64,000 nt of DNA from Actinernus sp. WN-2022 (Eukaryota > Cnidaria > Anthozoa > Actiniaria > Actinernidae). Both the position numbers and the translations under genes were made by a program. Within the stretch, counting starts at the first letter, position 1. Every line of letters starts with the position of its first letter. The notes under the pieces were generated by a model that saw only the letters and a program-made list of their open reading frames with translations, did no database searches and was not told the origin of the DNA. Shown piece after piece: positions 35,761 through 48,189 of the stretch. Where the stretch lies: assembly GCA_030867875.1 (NCBI GenBank), contig JAOWCC010000916.1:1496001-1560000 (forward strand), written 5' to 3'.

Positions 35761-37717
35761 GATTTAGTTGCTACATTGTTCCATACAGCAAATACGTTGT
35801 ACATGTTGTTACATGTATATGTTGATTCAAATTATAGATTGCCAATTAGATAATATTATTAGCACTGATTCATTTATCTGTCACCTTCGACAATTTGCCA
35901 AAATATTTTCAAGTATTTGGAGGAAACTTGATCAATTAGGCCGAATTATTTGAATCTTCAAGATGTAATGAAATCGTGGCACCACCTCCCAGAATTTCTA
36001 AAAATGTACTACGAAAAAACATGAAAAAATGTGCGGAAAAAAATGGCCATCTGATTTTACCCATGGCTGAACTCAGTGTGTGCACTGGTACTTTGGGCTG
36101 GTGCTCTTTCCGAATGGAACAATTAGTGTCCCAAAACAAATATCCTAGCAGAAACACGTAATTATTTAGTGTCTTGTCCTTTGCTGTAACTACTTGCCTT
36201 CATTGCCTTCATTTCATACAACTTTCTCTCTTTTTGTTTCTTTTTTTTCCCCTTTACTTTGGCTTTCTTTTTGAACAAATGTTATTGTATACATTCATTT
36301 TAGGAACTTATAATTCAGTGGGTCCCTGCAAGCACCAAGTGCATTCTTATCAAGTTCTCGATAGTTTCTCAATTAAATAAGAACTTAGAATATGGTCACT
36401 ATAGTCATTTATAGTGTACATTGTTCTTGCAGGAGACCTGCAAGAAATGTACGTCATGAAAATATAATTTGCTAATTTTGTAATTTTCCATATTTTAAGC
36501 AGAAACACAGACAGCTGGATATTGGATGAAGGTAAGTTCAACACATAATAATTTTCATTATATTTCTAATTTTAGTTTCCTATACATGTTTTTCTTTTCT
36601 TTTTTAAACACCATGCCTTATTAACATACTTTTGTATCTTGCATACCCTGTGAACAAAAATACATTATTGCGGATATGCACGTGTATCTATTTTATTTAA
36701 TTACACGCATTATATTTACGTTATTTATTTATGGCTATGTGCACAGTGCAACACCAATACGAAGGTCTGGTAAAATCAACTATACCACTTGCCAATTAGG
36801 CATCCTCAACTACAACGATGAAGGCCATATGTTCTCCCCCAGATAAAACCAAGCCCTTAAAGAGGCCATGTAGAAACGACGTCCTATTAAGGTACTACCG
36901 GAGCCTAAACAATCCAAAATATCAGGGTATTAACTTGTGTAACTTTCCCTCATACATGCAGTTGTCCTTTTCTCTCAATCCTGTGTAATGCATGGGGCAC
37001 ACTTAAATGTGCACATGCTGGCTGATACACATTTCAATTAGTTCATTTTCATATTGGTAGTCATATTTTTTTACACGTATTTAACAAACAGATTTCATGT
37101 CTTTCGAGCCTTCAAGGGTTTCACTACACCAAATACAAACATGGCTGAAGTAGGTCACTTCTAAAATGCTACTCGTGGTGCCAAGAATGACACGCTGGCT
37201 CGTGTGGCAGAAGATCACATCGTGGAAAGAGCCCTGTTGAAGGCAAAAATTGAAAGGTGCATACGCCTTAAAATAATTGTACCATTTTTATGTTTACTTT
37301 TAGGTTTATTGAGTGGACAATGTCGTGAAGTGGAAATGCTGGAATCACAATGAGAAAAGTGACAATATAGTTTTCTTTATCATAAGTTGGAATCATTATA
37401 TTAAAAATCGTAATCCTATGTAGCTGGACTGTAACATGCTTCAATGTGCTTCCTTTATTTTGTAGGTAACAAAACCAATAAACAAGTATATTAACTAACT
37501 ACAACGTATATTTAATGACCATTGACGGATTATTAATAAAGTTTGTTTTGTACAGACAGCACCTCAGAGATATGCTCAATGATAGTGCTCAAATATATAA
37601 TGAATATTTATTAGGAAAGAAATGCTTATTCTGCACTGAGCCACCAGATAATGGATAATGGTTCACATGGGGCTTGAAAAGTCCTTGAAAACGTGACTAG
37701 CATAAACTAATCGCGAT
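35761..37717. other. Decayed exon-like pieces, no intact gene
   Basis: Near 37090-37255 a plus-strand piece reads NMAEVGHF, a stop, then AKNDTLARVAEDHIVERALL, and 36800-36910 has another broken protein-like segment (KAICSPPDKTKPLKRPCRND). These look like remains of mobile-gene exons. No family can be named with confidence. Confidence 0.3.
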
Positions 37718-37866
37718 TTTGAGACGCCAATACCGTATTATATTGCCGGCCAGTTGGGAGAAGATATATTTCGTATTGGGCGGAGTCACACAGAGATGAA
37801 GCCCAATAACGAAAAATATATTTTCTTCCAACGCCGGCAATATAATTCGGTATCGGCGTCTCACAA
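37718..37866. mobile_element. Hairpin (MITE-like) element
   Basis: Arms of about 65 bp: GAGACGCCAATACCG...TTGCCGGC on the left, matched inverted by GCCGGCAATATAATTCGGTA...GGCGTCTC on the right, with a loop near 37790. No target duplication identified. Confidence 0.6.
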
Positions 37867-38140
37867 TCAATTCCTATCGCGGTTCAACCGTTAAGTCGAG
37901 AATTGTTAAAAGAAACAATTAAGAGGAGAATGAAGTACCAAACTCATGCTAATCGTAATTTCAATTCTCAAAAGGCGCCTAGTATATCCATGGCAACGGT
38001 TCATATTCTGCAAACAGCATCCCCCTACTCGAGGGATAACGGCGATTTCATTGTTTCCGTTTCTCCCAAGAAGGGTCTGCGTGAAGTCACTTCCAAATTT
38101 TTGGTAATTAGCTATTTATGCATAACAAAGTCAAAACAAG

Positions 38141-38389
38141 ATGGCGATTGAAATGAGATTTCGTTGCAGAGGACATTTCTCTCAAATTTGGAATCCATCT
38201 CTCAAATGTGAACAGCTTAATGTTTTATGTAACTTTATTCGTGGGAAAGATGTGTCCGTGAGCCTTCCAAAGTCACTGATATTTCCAACCGGTTTGGGCT
38301 TTTGGAAGAAAAATGCACTAGTCATTGAAGTTACTCCGCTTATTGCCCTCTTGAAGGATCAAGTGAAGCACTTACAGTCATGGATTTAA
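38141..38389 (+). pseudogene. RecQ-like helicase fragment, motif I deleted
   Basis: Reads SLKCEQLNVLCNFIRGKDVS, VSLPKSLIF and VIEVTPLIALLKDQVKHLQS. This follows RecQ motif 0/I/Ia (EQ, SLPTGYGKS, V-x-PL-x-L-KDQV) but the TGYG of the P-loop is missing, so ATP binding would fail. It stops shortly after motif Ia. Confidence 0.65.
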
Positions 38390-38444
38390 GGTACAAACAA
38401 AACTGACAAAACTACAAAAGCAGTCTAAAACTCGATTATTGATT

Positions 38445-38900
38445 AATATAATATAAATTATGGGATCACCCTAAGAACGTGCGATTTGATTGGATGATTA
38501 GCGTGCTTGATTTTGTTATAAATGCACGCTCCAGTTTGATATAAAAAATGTTTGAATTTAAGAAAAATATGGTTTTCCTAACAGCCTGGTGTATTATTAA
38601 AACGAGAGGAAAGTGACAACACAACAACAAGACATGACTCACCAATAACTCGACGATAACTGTAATACGCCTGCTTTATACTGAAACCTGAACAGTGAAT
38701 TGCGAAGAATACAATGGGATTTCTCTGGTTTCATGTAGAAATTAGTTTGAGAGGTTCCTGAATGTTCCTGAATGAATAACGGGCGATCAATCTTGCAGAG
38801 AACCCATAACTGGCAGAATTTCAAGAGTAGATACGAAGAGAGCCTCAAAAGCTACGCAACACGGCCATCAGAGCAGCAGTTACAACACTGTTCCTTGGGA
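38445..38900 (+). mobile_element. Truncated copy of the Crypton-like element at 51.4 kb
   Basis: Segments TATAAATTATGGGA, TTTTGTTATAAATGCACGCT, CTAACAGCCTGGT, ACGAGAGGAAAGTG, AAGACATGACTCACCAA and GCGAAGAATACA match 51383-51920 in order, with large gaps. The coding sense is lost. Confidence 0.6.
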
Positions 38901-39179
38901 TAAAGAAAATATCCTTCTTCAGACCACAAAATCAGTAATCAGTGTCAACTATGCAGTTGTTGTAGGCAATCCTCAACTCACGCATCCAACGCTAAACGCT
39001 TTCTCTGTGAATGTTTTTCCATCACGCATTTTCAACGCCTTGCACTATCACAATGTGCAAATAAACCTCTCACGTGCTGAACAGAAATTGTAAAAAGAAA
39101 GCACTTTGTTTCCTGCAACAGTTTTGACCAGATGACAGTATTACAACCCATTCCATACCCTGGTTAATTAGCAATATTT

Positions 39180-39520
39180 TACATCTACTTAAGCAGAAAG
39201 AAACTCTGGGTCGGAAGCTTCAGGATATCAATTCTGATGCTTTACGCGAAAAGTACAGACAACTGCGTTCGTGTGCAAAGGAGCTAATGAGGGCCAGTCA
39301 AACTGCAAGCACATGGACAAGAAGTTGTGACATACGCAATGCTTGACAATTGCAGCACGGGAACCTTTATCACTGATAACGTCAGAAAGGAGCTTGGTGT
39401 AGAAGGGACGCAGACCAAACTGATGATCAAAACTGTCAACGGCTCCGAGGTTCAAGACACAACAGTGCTGAGAGGACTAGTGGAAATTAACATGGAATCA
39501 ACATGGCTCAAAGAGTAGTC
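39180..39520 (+). pseudogene. BEL/Pao-type retrotransposon aspartic protease fragment
   Basis: Reads VVTYAMLDNCSTGTFITDNV, then LGVEGTQTKLMIKTVNGSEV. The pattern A-x-LD-x-xS-x-xTFI matches the retropepsin-like domain (DUF1758/A17) of BEL/Pao elements; the catalytic D-S/T-G is replaced by DNCS as is common in that group. An upstream frame (DALREKYRQLRSCAKELMRA) may be another piece. No LTRs, reverse transcriptase or integrase are seen nearby. Confidence 0.5.
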
Positions 39521-39734
39521 CAAGTGCCAGTACAACAAGATCCTGAAAGGGTATAATGAAGTACGGTACTTATTTCAGTTTTCAGTGTTCGAGTACGTAA
39601 CGGACGAAATGGAGTGTGTCACTTTTGGCTGCTTGAGTTCCTCTATTGTATTTTAGCTTGCCCTTTCTATAATTCTTGAATAATTTTGTATAATTCTATG
39701 ATTTGTAGAAGGCTACATAATTTCTCCTCTATCG

Positions 39735-39890
39735 ATTCTCGACCTTATAGATGCAGCTGTGGTAGCCAAGGTCCTTCCGGGAAATGAAGGATAGTAATGC
39801 CTTTCTCTGTTCGGGAAATAATTCAGAAATGCCGAAAGTTTCGCACACTTTCTCCAAAGCCATATCAAGTAGGTTTGTATCATCCGCCAT
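39735..39890 (-). pseudogene. RecQ-like helicase N-terminus
   Basis: A minus-strand ATG at 39890 starts ALEKVCETFGISELFPEQRK, ALLSFISRKD, the RecQ motif 0 region, but diverges before motif I and stops at 39729. Third RecQ-like start in the window. Confidence 0.5.
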
Positions 39891-39937
39891 TTCGCTTCTC
39901 CTCCATGCAGGCTCCACTGGACATTCCATGCATAAAA

Positions 39938-40303
39938 ACTAAAGAGGACCTCTTTAAAGAACTATATATTGACTTGTAATAATTAATTAGATTGCGTTGT
40001 TGATACCGAATTGAGCCCCCAAACTGCACAGAACAAACAGGAACTTTATATACTGCGTCAGCTACATATAAGTTTCCCATTATCCGAGTATGTAAACTTA
40101 AACATGCTATAGTTAGATGACAAGTCTAACACCACATCTCGGACTCGGATAAAGGAAAAACTTAGCTGATGCAGTGTATAAAGGTCCTGTTTGGTTCAGC
40201 ACAGTTTGGCAGCTCAGTTCGGTTCAATTCAGTTTCAACAACATAATGTCATTAATTATTACACGTCAATATACTTCTTTAAAGAGGTCCTCTTTAGTTT
40301 ATT
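39938..40303. mobile_element. Foldback element with about 160-bp arms
   Basis: The left arm ACTAAAGAGGACCTCTTTAA and onward matches the inverted right arm through TATTGAC, TGTAATAATTAAT, CTGAATTGA, CAAACAGGA, ACTGC-TCAGCTA and ATCCGAGT, closing near 40115. AAAGAGGACCTCTTT at each end is itself a short palindrome. No coding potential. Confidence 0.7.
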
Positions 40304-40399
40304 TCTTCAACCAGAAAATTAGCACAACATTTGGAAATATCTGCTTAACCAGATACTAATATTAAAATTAGTCGAGGTAAAAAACATGCACCTTTTTTA

Positions 40400-41700
40400 C
40401 CAAACAGTATGGTCATTATCAATACAACACCTGTAAGAATCCTTCTATTTTTCTTATACACAACCTATATACAATTATATACTGATGCGAATACGGAAGT
40501 ATCAGGGTTCCTACCACAAGTGTTAATCCGCCTTGTACACAACCTTAATTATACGCCCTGTTACACAAAGTATACAACACATATACTGGTGCGTATACGG
40601 ACATCTCAGGAAACCTGCTACGAGTGTACCAGATCCTGCCATTTCTAAGCATACCCTGAAAATATAAGGCCGTATCCACACATTACACATTCTGCCCTCT
40701 TCGTATATCTGCCTTACACAGGTGTGTATACGGACTGTATAAGATGTGAATAACGGCTCGTATACAGGCCATTTCATGCAGTGATCCGTCTGACCCCATG
40801 TTTTGTGTTAAAAAACAACAACTGAGCAACAGTGCCGAGAGAGGGAGGTGATTGAAAGTGAAGCAATTTAAATTTATGATATATGTGCTCAGCATTCCGT
40901 GACTATGGCCCTGCCAAGTGGACATTTACAACCCAGCTGAAGTATTGCGATTTTTAATTGCATAACAATATAATAGAACAATGAGCGGTTAACAACAAGT
41001 GAACTTTAAATTCAGTTCTGTGTCTCTCTCTCTCTATGGACCTTGTCCTAAATTCTACCTACAATTCTCGAACTCTGTTTACACTTTATTCCTTGTACTA
41101 GATCAAAAGTGTAACACAAGTATTGGTGACATCTTCTGATAAAGAACTTTTACCCACACAAGATGCAACAGTGAGTGTTGCAGCTGATGCAAGGCAGTCA
41201 CTATCCTTGGGCTGCTGTCTCCACTTCACAGCCCCAGCATTCTCAGGTTCAAAAAGGCTCATCTGTGGCCCAAGGCCACGTGACACAACAAGGTCCAGTG
41301 TAACAACAGTAAGAACCAACAAGAACCGGTACATTTCCATCATCGATTAGACATGTCAGATTATTAAAACTGATCCTACATGTAGTTTGTGCTGGTCAGT
41401 CAAATGGCTGGTAATTAGTTTTGAGTTGTTCAGAAAAAAAAACACTGTCGGAAGACACATTTAGTCAGGGTTGGTCTCAATTCAGAGAACAGTGTGTGCA
41501 TTTAGTATAAATTTGTGAATAGTTTTCACTAATTTGAGGCTATTATGCATCTGTTGTCTGATATTACAGTTGTATCTTAGAACTTGGATTCCTAAGGAAC
41601 TTTGACTTGCCTGTCATTATTTTGACAAGTTTACCTCACCACCAATATTCACCAATTACACTTGTTTGGGCTCTCACACCTGTACATACAGACTATAAAC
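40400..41700. other. Non-coding stretch with weak repeats
   Basis: A loose direct repeat (TACTG-TGCG-ATACGGA) recurs near 40480 and 40590. Frames at 41098-41350 on both strands lack motifs. No gene called. Confidence 0.35.
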
Positions 41701-41706
41701 ATGTAA

Positions 41707-41868
41707 TATATTATATTAATTTTATTTTTCATTGTAGCTTTACATGAGTCAACAATAGAGATCAGTAAAAATCATTATAAAAGTTATAAATATATTATAA
41801 TTTTATTTTTCATTGTAACTTTACATGTGTCAACAATAGAAATCAGTAAAAATCGATATAAGAGTAAC
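41707..41868. repeat. Two-copy tandem repeat, 81-bp period
   Basis: TTTTATTTTTCATTGTA and TCAACAATAGAGATCAGTAA recur 81 bases apart. No gene is seen from here to 42950. Confidence 0.65.
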
Positions 41869-42956
41869 AAAACTTGTATTAATGATAAACATGATTGTAA
41901 CAACCATTGGAAACTCTGAAATATGAACTTTTTTGTATAGGTTTCTACTGACCTTGTCTTTAGTAAGGTTGCCATCCATTTCACACCTGATGGGGGTTGG
42001 GGTAAAGTGTGGATGATTTTGAAAAAAATCCTAAAATCTGACAGTCTTTGAAAATATATCACGCTGTGAAATCCTGGCTTTTATGAGCTTTAAATTCAAT
42101 TTAAAAACAGACACTAGTTCACCCCTCACTCCTCAAAATTAAGTGAAATGGTTGGCCCCTAATACAGTACCACATTTTGAAAACCGGTAGCAATGAATAT
42201 TGTTCAGTGTTGGCATCTCAAATAAAACTATTTTGGAATAACATGCAATATACATGGGTGTAACATTCTCAATAATTTTAAACAAACCTCTTTGGCATAC
42301 TCATTTAAAAAATATTGTTGACAATTTTGGTCTCAAAATTTGAAAAAGAAATACTGTGTGAGATCACATTTCACTGACATCATTGTTTACATTTTGCTTC
42401 ATTAGCATGCAATAAACTTCCAGCTGCAAACAAACAGACTTACAAAATCCAACGAGAATGTCTTGCAACTTCTAAACATTTGAGTGCATTTGGTTCAATA
42501 CGAGAAACTAGCTGGCTTTTCAAAGCAGTAAAAATTTACAAAGAATGTACTGTACAATGTTTATGGCTGCAACACTTGCCATACAGGTAACTGAGTCAGA
42601 TATTCTCTGTAATTTTACGGTTTTCAAAGCCCTGTAACTCTGCTTATTTATATATTGAAGTTCAATGTATGCTAATGATTTGCAAGGCTATTGTAGAAGA
42701 GTGTTCAATTTACAACTTAGAAGTACATGTATGCAAATACAGTGAGGTCACACTTTAGAACATCACACAGTAATGTAAAATTTCAAAGTGCATGTACTAA
42801 TCAGTTCAATATATATACGTATTTAAAGTATTTAAAAGTATGCAAAACTGTACATGGACTGAGACTTGCAGTTACAGTATTTTTGTCCTTTACATCAAGG
42901 GACTCAACATACAAAGTTCTACACATGTAACTGGTTTGCTAAATCATGACAGTAAG

Positions 42957-44814
42957 TTATATCAGGCCAAAATAAACATTAGTAAAAGCAATATCATACA
43001 TTTCAAAGAGATCTTTTTCTGAAGGTAGTGGAACTGCATGTGTGTCTCTAGGTAAGTACATGGTTTGGGTACATGTGTTGGCAGTAGGAATAAAGGACCA
43101 TTTACCTGAGTCGTCAGCAATTCTGAACTGGATGCTGGGGGGGCATTGCAAAGCCAAGAGGGGGTTCTTCATCAGCACCTGTTACAAATTGTAAGACATG
43201 GCCAAGGGTGATGCCTTTCCTTCCTCCGCTTGCAGCTTCTTTGACATATTTCAGAAATAGTTCATATACTGCACTTTCAAACACTTTGGAATTCGATCCT
43301 TCCTCTGAAAATTCAGGTTGCAGCAGGTTGACGAGCTTCCTTCTACTTAGCTCATAAGCAGGTGAGGGTCGCATTAGGTGCAGGAACAAAGGGAAAGCAT
43401 GTCGAATTTGATACAGGCCAAGCTTTGCAAATCCTTGACGCAGTTTGGCAATGCAGGGGCTGGGATGGGCAGATTGAAAGAGCTCCTTCAAAATGCTTTC
43501 TTCGATGAACCTGGGCACTGGGCCATTTTGTATGATGCTGAGGGCCATGATTTTCCCAACTTTCTCATAGTCCTCAACAAGTAGCTCCCGTAGACCATTG
43601 TCAAAGTACTGTTGTTTGATTTCCCTCAGACATAGTCTGAAGAACTCCTTTCTGGGGCCTCCATTATCGTGGGCAATTTCACCATAGAAGCTGACTTTCA
43701 GGGTTAGGCACAAGTTATGAAGAGCCTCTACTTCTTCAAATGCTGTTTGCAATACTTTGTATCTGTTGATATCCACATAATTTACGTCTCTCTCATTAGG
43801 TATAGGTGCGTCCAGCGTTGTGGAATCGAGGGCACGCCCTTGAAGTACATGTTTTTGAATACACTTCAAGATTTCTACTGGGTTAACAATGATATTTCTC
43901 TTGCACTCTTCGATGCACTCCCTTGCTGCGACATCAACTTCATTCTCATCCCATGTTGCCTTCAGAAGCTCACTGTCGTCCAGGTCGTCCAGGTCGTCAT
44001 CCTTACTCTGCTGTGCATCAGGCTCCACCTGTTGTGCTTCTTTGATGACTTCTCGACCTTCTGGAGATTGTTTAACACTGTTGACTGTTTCACAAGACTC
44101 AGACTCTTCACAAGACTCAGACTCTTCACAAGACTCTTGTGTTTGTACTTGATTGTCTTGGGTTTTATCTAGCAGGCACTGGAAGCCATCTTTTAGTTTT
44201 ATGTAGATGGCTCCTTGGCCAGCGAGAAGTTTGACTTCCTTGAATGAGAATGCCCCATCGTTCACCGGCTTTGTCAACTTTCTCCGGTTAGCTTTGAGAA
44301 ATTCAATATCTTGTGGGGCCACTGATGGAAACTTCAGTTGTATTGCTTCGGTGATTGAAGTTTTTACATTCTCCTCTGTCATCAATGAGTTTAGGGTCAC
44401 AATGCCTCGCAACGCTACAGTTTCGTCTTCCATAAGGAAAGTGTCGTCAGAGAGCGCCTCATCAAACTGGAGTAGAACAAACTCGAAGGTTTTCTCTACA
44501 GGTGTTGCTTTCTTATTGACTACAGCTGTTGTGCTGGTCGCCATAGCACAGAGACGCTCGCGTCTATTTAATTGGGCAAAAGTTCCCCCATTTGTCGAGT
44601 TTCGGACCATCGATTGGGCCCTATTAACAGTTTGGGCCACTGCAGATATGGCTTCTCCGAGTCGAGAGCTTGAAGGGGTCGAAAATGGAGATTGTACCTG
44701 GTTGTTTGATGACGATGATGGTCTGTTTGCAGCTTCATTTAGCTGCCTTACGATTCTACCAGCTTCACTTAGGCATCTCGCCAAATCGTTGAGGTTTTTG
44801 CTTGAATTATCCAT
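42957..44814 (-). CDS. HECT-type E3 ubiquitin ligase (gene 2), frameshift in C7 run
   Basis: The main frame starts at ATG 44814 and runs to a stop at 43114, about 566 codons. Residues 1-120 are low-complexity Ser/Asn/Thr with heptads; next comes a domain of unknown type (TFEFVLLQFDEALSDDTFL), then an acidic linker with three repeats of EESESC type. From about 360 on is the HECT domain: VSFYGEIAHDNGGPRKEFFR, KVGKIMALSIIQNGPVP, GLYQIRHAFPLFLHL, LGHVLQFVTGADEEPPLGFA. After a C7 run (43137-43143) the C-lobe continues in a neighbouring frame, with PTANTCTQTMYLPRD (catalytic Cys within NTC) and a hydrophobic end to TAA 42957. A one-base change in the run would rejoin them, so it is either one slip from intact or a homopolymer error. 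The coding part lacks obvious introns, unlike gene 1. Such ligases are often annotated G2E3-like. Confidence 0.85.
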
Positions 44815-44921
44815 CAGAGAGAAAGAGAAAAACAACACTGTCTTGTACTGTTTCCCGCGCTTTCGAAGTTTTCCTGAGCCTGCGTGCGTTGAACAGCGGT
44901 GTTACACAGGCAGCCCAAGCA

Positions 44922-45268
44922 CACACAGCGGTCAAACGTCTGCGCGTGCGTATTACGGACAGTCTGGTGGGCGGCCGCGCGAATTTCCCGTGCAAAATTT
45001 ACCTTAAAACATATTACAGTGAACTTCTACCCCCAAAAGTTAAGAAAAATACGTGAAAGTTAAGCTTTTTATTTTCACAGTCGACGGGAAATTGAACAAA
45101 CTTCAAACTGTGAGTTTACCATTTTTTTTCGTAATTTACCAAAAAAGTTCTCAAGGTTTCAAACGGGTGTGTGAACAGTGACGGCCGCCGGCTCGCTTTG
45201 AATTTGTTTTGGAATATGTTGTTGTTGCAAGACTTTTGACGCATGCGCAGACGTTTGACCGCTGTGTG
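44922..45268. mobile_element. 347-bp non-autonomous DNA transposon, perfect 9-bp target duplication
   Basis: Termini CACACAGCGGTCAAACGTC (44922) and its inverted partner ending CCGCTGTGTG (45268) are near perfect over about 25 bp. GCCCAAGCA flanks both sides (44913-44921 and 45269-45277). Nine-base duplications fit Mutator-like elements; if one base is coincidental, eight would suit hAT. It lies about 110 bp upstream of the HECT gene 2 start codon, in its presumed promoter, and has GC-rich ends. Confidence 0.85.
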
Positions 45269-45335
45269 GCCCAAGCAATAAACTTGTAAAAATTAGGAAT
45301 GAATACGGGATTGAATACGGGACTGAACGCGGGAT

Positions 45336-45533
45336 TGAACGTTGAATGAAGGGTTGAACGTTGAATGAAGAGTTGAACGTTGAATGAAGGGTTGAACGTT
45401 GAATGAAGGGTTGAACGTTGGTTGAAGGGTTGAACGTTGAATGAAGGGTTGAACGTTGAATGAAGGGTTGAACGTTGAATGAAGGGTTGAACGTTGAATG
45501 AAGGCTGAACGTTGAATGAAGGGTTGAATAAGG
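45336..45533. repeat. 19-bp minisatellite, about 10 copies
   Basis: The unit TTGAACGTTGAATGAAGGG is repeated with few variants. An open frame across it on the minus strand arises from repetition and is not a gene. Confidence 0.9.
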
Positions 45534-46437
45534 GGTTGAAAATTGAACAAGAGGTTGAATTGAATATTGCTACAATCGGCTTGCCATACGTAGCTCATCC
45601 TCTGCTCTGAACTTTGGTATATATAACTGACATTTTTAAAGGCTATTATTATAGAGATGATTATCATTTTGAGTACAGTACCCATTTCCTCAAACTGCAA
45701 ATGTTTACAATTATCATCTTGAAATTTGACTGGTCAATACACCTACATGTACAAAAATAACTGCATGCAAAAAAAATGATCTGGGCTACTACAAATTTTT
45801 CTCAGCATCATCAAAAACATTAAGTGTTGCACTTACCCTTCTCCTTCTTGATGTTAGTATCCTGTCCTTCTGCTTTTTTTTAACCGCCTCTTTCCTATCA
45901 GGAAGACTATCTAAGTATTGCTGACGCTTTGTTTCAAAGTACCTGGTTACAGTACCTGTGAATGATCAGATGAAATTGTTTAAATCAATCAAAAGTACAT
46001 GTTCAGTCAGATACATGCATGTACAAATTATATTCTAAGTGCGGTAGAATTCCGAAATGACACGTCCAACCTTTATCGAGCCCTTAACTAAGGCTGTATA
46101 GGTGCCTTTGTGGATTAAATATTATACAGATTTAAGTATATTTAAGTATTATCCTCAAATCCCTAAATAGTTTATTACACAACAGGCTCGTAGCTATGTA
46201 TAGGCAAGTCGAGGCAATTCCCTCCTCTTACATTTGATTGCATCCTCTTGATTTTCAAATTCCATGACATTTTCAAATCCAATTGGGTTGTGTATATAAT
46301 CAGCTACTGTATACTCGTTGGCCCCCGTGTTTTGCCTCCCCCTGTCCTGGGAGTCTGGTTATGGCCCTCCACCAATGCAGACCAACACTAGTTTTTAGAG
46401 AAACTAGTTTAATATCTACTATATACAATGCATATAC
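45534..46437. other. Mostly non-coding; one possible minus-strand exon
   Basis: At about 45838-45957 the minus strand reads TRYFETKRQQYLDSLPDRKE, AVKKKQKDRILTSRRRR, a basic exon-like piece. Its family is unknown. The rest shows nothing. Confidence 0.25.
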
Positions 46438-47190
46438 CTATAATACCTTTGCGACCCTGAACCCTAAAAGATATTGTATCTTCCTTCTTGTCCAACCGAT
46501 TTTACGCAAGCACTTATAGATGGTGGAAAGAGAGAATCTTCTTCCAGTCAGGTATTCAAGCCATTCCTGTAATTCATCCTCGTATACTTCTTGGTATTGT
46601 GTTATTATATTTTTGATCAGCAAAATGTATTGAGCTGTTGACATAAATTAATACCGAGCTATAAAGCTTTTATGTACACGCGCGTACATGTAGTTACATT
46701 TTGAACATTTTCATTCAAGAAAAACAGCAGAAATTATGTTGTTTTTTGAGTGAGTATTTTACGCTATCAAATATAAGTCTACAAATATGCAATGAAATTG
46801 AAGTTTTGTATGGTAACACCCGGGGATAACACTATCAGTATCTGGGGTTTCAGTAAGCGTACTGACTATGCTATGTAAACTATATCACTATATCGGTCAC
46901 TTGTAGCAGACAATCTAGCCTATACTTACATAATCAATTTCAGTTATTTGCCTTGGTCGTGCCCAACAGCATTTTTCTGCATATTCAACAGTTAAATGAT
47001 GACGACTCACCGCTTAGCCTCCTCAATCTTCCCGGCCTCCGTCGATATTCAATTGGCTGGTTTGTTAAGAAGAGTTGTTTTACCGTCTTGACAAAAGTCT
47101 TTCCCACGTGGAGAACTTGAGCAATATATTTTATCCTCCACCCTTCCCTCAGCATGAAAACAACTCTCCACCTTATTTATTTGATATTGT
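46438..47190 (-). pseudogene. Tc1/mariner-like transposase DNA-binding region, broken
   Basis: Minus-strand pieces show two helix-turn-helix modules: WRVVFMLREGWRIKYIAQVL...KTFVKTVKQLF at about 47175-47020, then, after a non-coding gap, VYEDELQEWLEYLTGRRFSL and STIYKCLRKIGWTRRK at about 46600-46470. This paired HTH layout (ELQ-x-W-L ... S-x-STI-x-x-x-LRK-x-GWTRKK) is typical of IS630/Tc1/mariner transposases. The catalytic DDE domain is absent and the first module is out of frame with its ATG. Confidence 0.6.
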
Positions 47191-47550
47191 CTAGTCATTT
47201 TACCATGCATTTTGTGCTTACTCCCGTCTCACGAGTTTCAGTGAACGGGCGAAGCTGGGCGAGTGTGTTATCGTGGTACATTTGCATAATAAGTGATAAA
47301 TAAACCACACGGTAAAGACGATACGAGAATCTGTCTCAAATAATTGTTTTCTTTTTCAGGACAGGTTGCTAAAAGTGCTGATTAAATTCTACTTCAACTA
47401 CGTCTACATCAGTGTCTTCAAATACTTCAGTGCATGACTTCAAGAGCTTTCTGGCTAAGAAGTCAGTCAGTCATCTCCGAAACTCTAGTATAAAGCTAGG
47501 CGTGATCAGTACAGTAATATGTAAGTTAACAGAAATCAAAACTTTGCCTT

Positions 47551-48165
47551 TTGAGGATGGTTAATTGCCATACTCGTTCTAGATTAGTACGTCAAAATGC
47601 TACAGCCCTGTGGTGTGTCAATTGCCTTGGCTGGTATCACTTAAAGTGTACTCAATTAGTGACTATAATAAGTACCGTTCAGTCATCGATGAGGTTTGGC
47701 TTTGTAGTGATTGCCGTGACTCACTGTTTCCATTCAACCATGTCGATGATTTTGAAATCATCAATATGATGTTTAACTCAAGTACTGACTGTTTATATTC
47801 ATAAAATATTGCCTATTATAAATTAGATCAGCTACCTTATTTGAATATTATCTCGACAATCCAAAATACTGCCAGTAGATTGTCTTTTAAAAGTAAACTA
47901 AAATCCTCCTTTGTAGCCTCTTACTAATTCCAGTAATTCTTATTAAGTTTCTGTTCCCTTCTCTCCCCCTCTAGCATTGTTGCTAAACTGTATGTCTTAC
48001 TTGTTTTTCCTTTCATATTAGTGTGTAGATGTATCGTACCTGACCTTATACTCTACTATATTCTAATGTGTCACCTAGCTAGATTAGCTTTTTAGTTATT
48101 TCTAGTGTTCTCGTATTATATTGCAAATTATGTATGTAGAAGGTATGAATAAAAGTTGTTGTTGT
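47551..48165 (+). pseudogene. Internally deleted LINE (N-terminal zinc module and 3' end)
   Basis: The 5' part reads LWCVNCLGWYHLKCTQL and EVWLCSDCRDSLFPFNHVDD, a PHD-like C-x2-C...C-x2-C module as at the start of some CR1-type ORF2 proteins; CSDC...FPFN parallels CSKC...FPFN in the LINE at 1.36 kb. From about 47870 only the ORF2 end (SFKSKLKSSF) and 3' UTR remain, ending in a GTTGTTGTT tail near 48160. Endonuclease and reverse transcriptase are deleted. Confidence 0.6.
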
Positions 48166-48189
48166 CAAATGAACGACAGACTTCATTCA

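Noticed and set aside
44207..45007. 266-codon plus-strand gene
   Set aside because: Antisense shadow of the HECT gene 2 N-terminus.
45293..45700. 135-codon minus-strand protein
   Set aside because: Produced by the 19-bp minisatellite.
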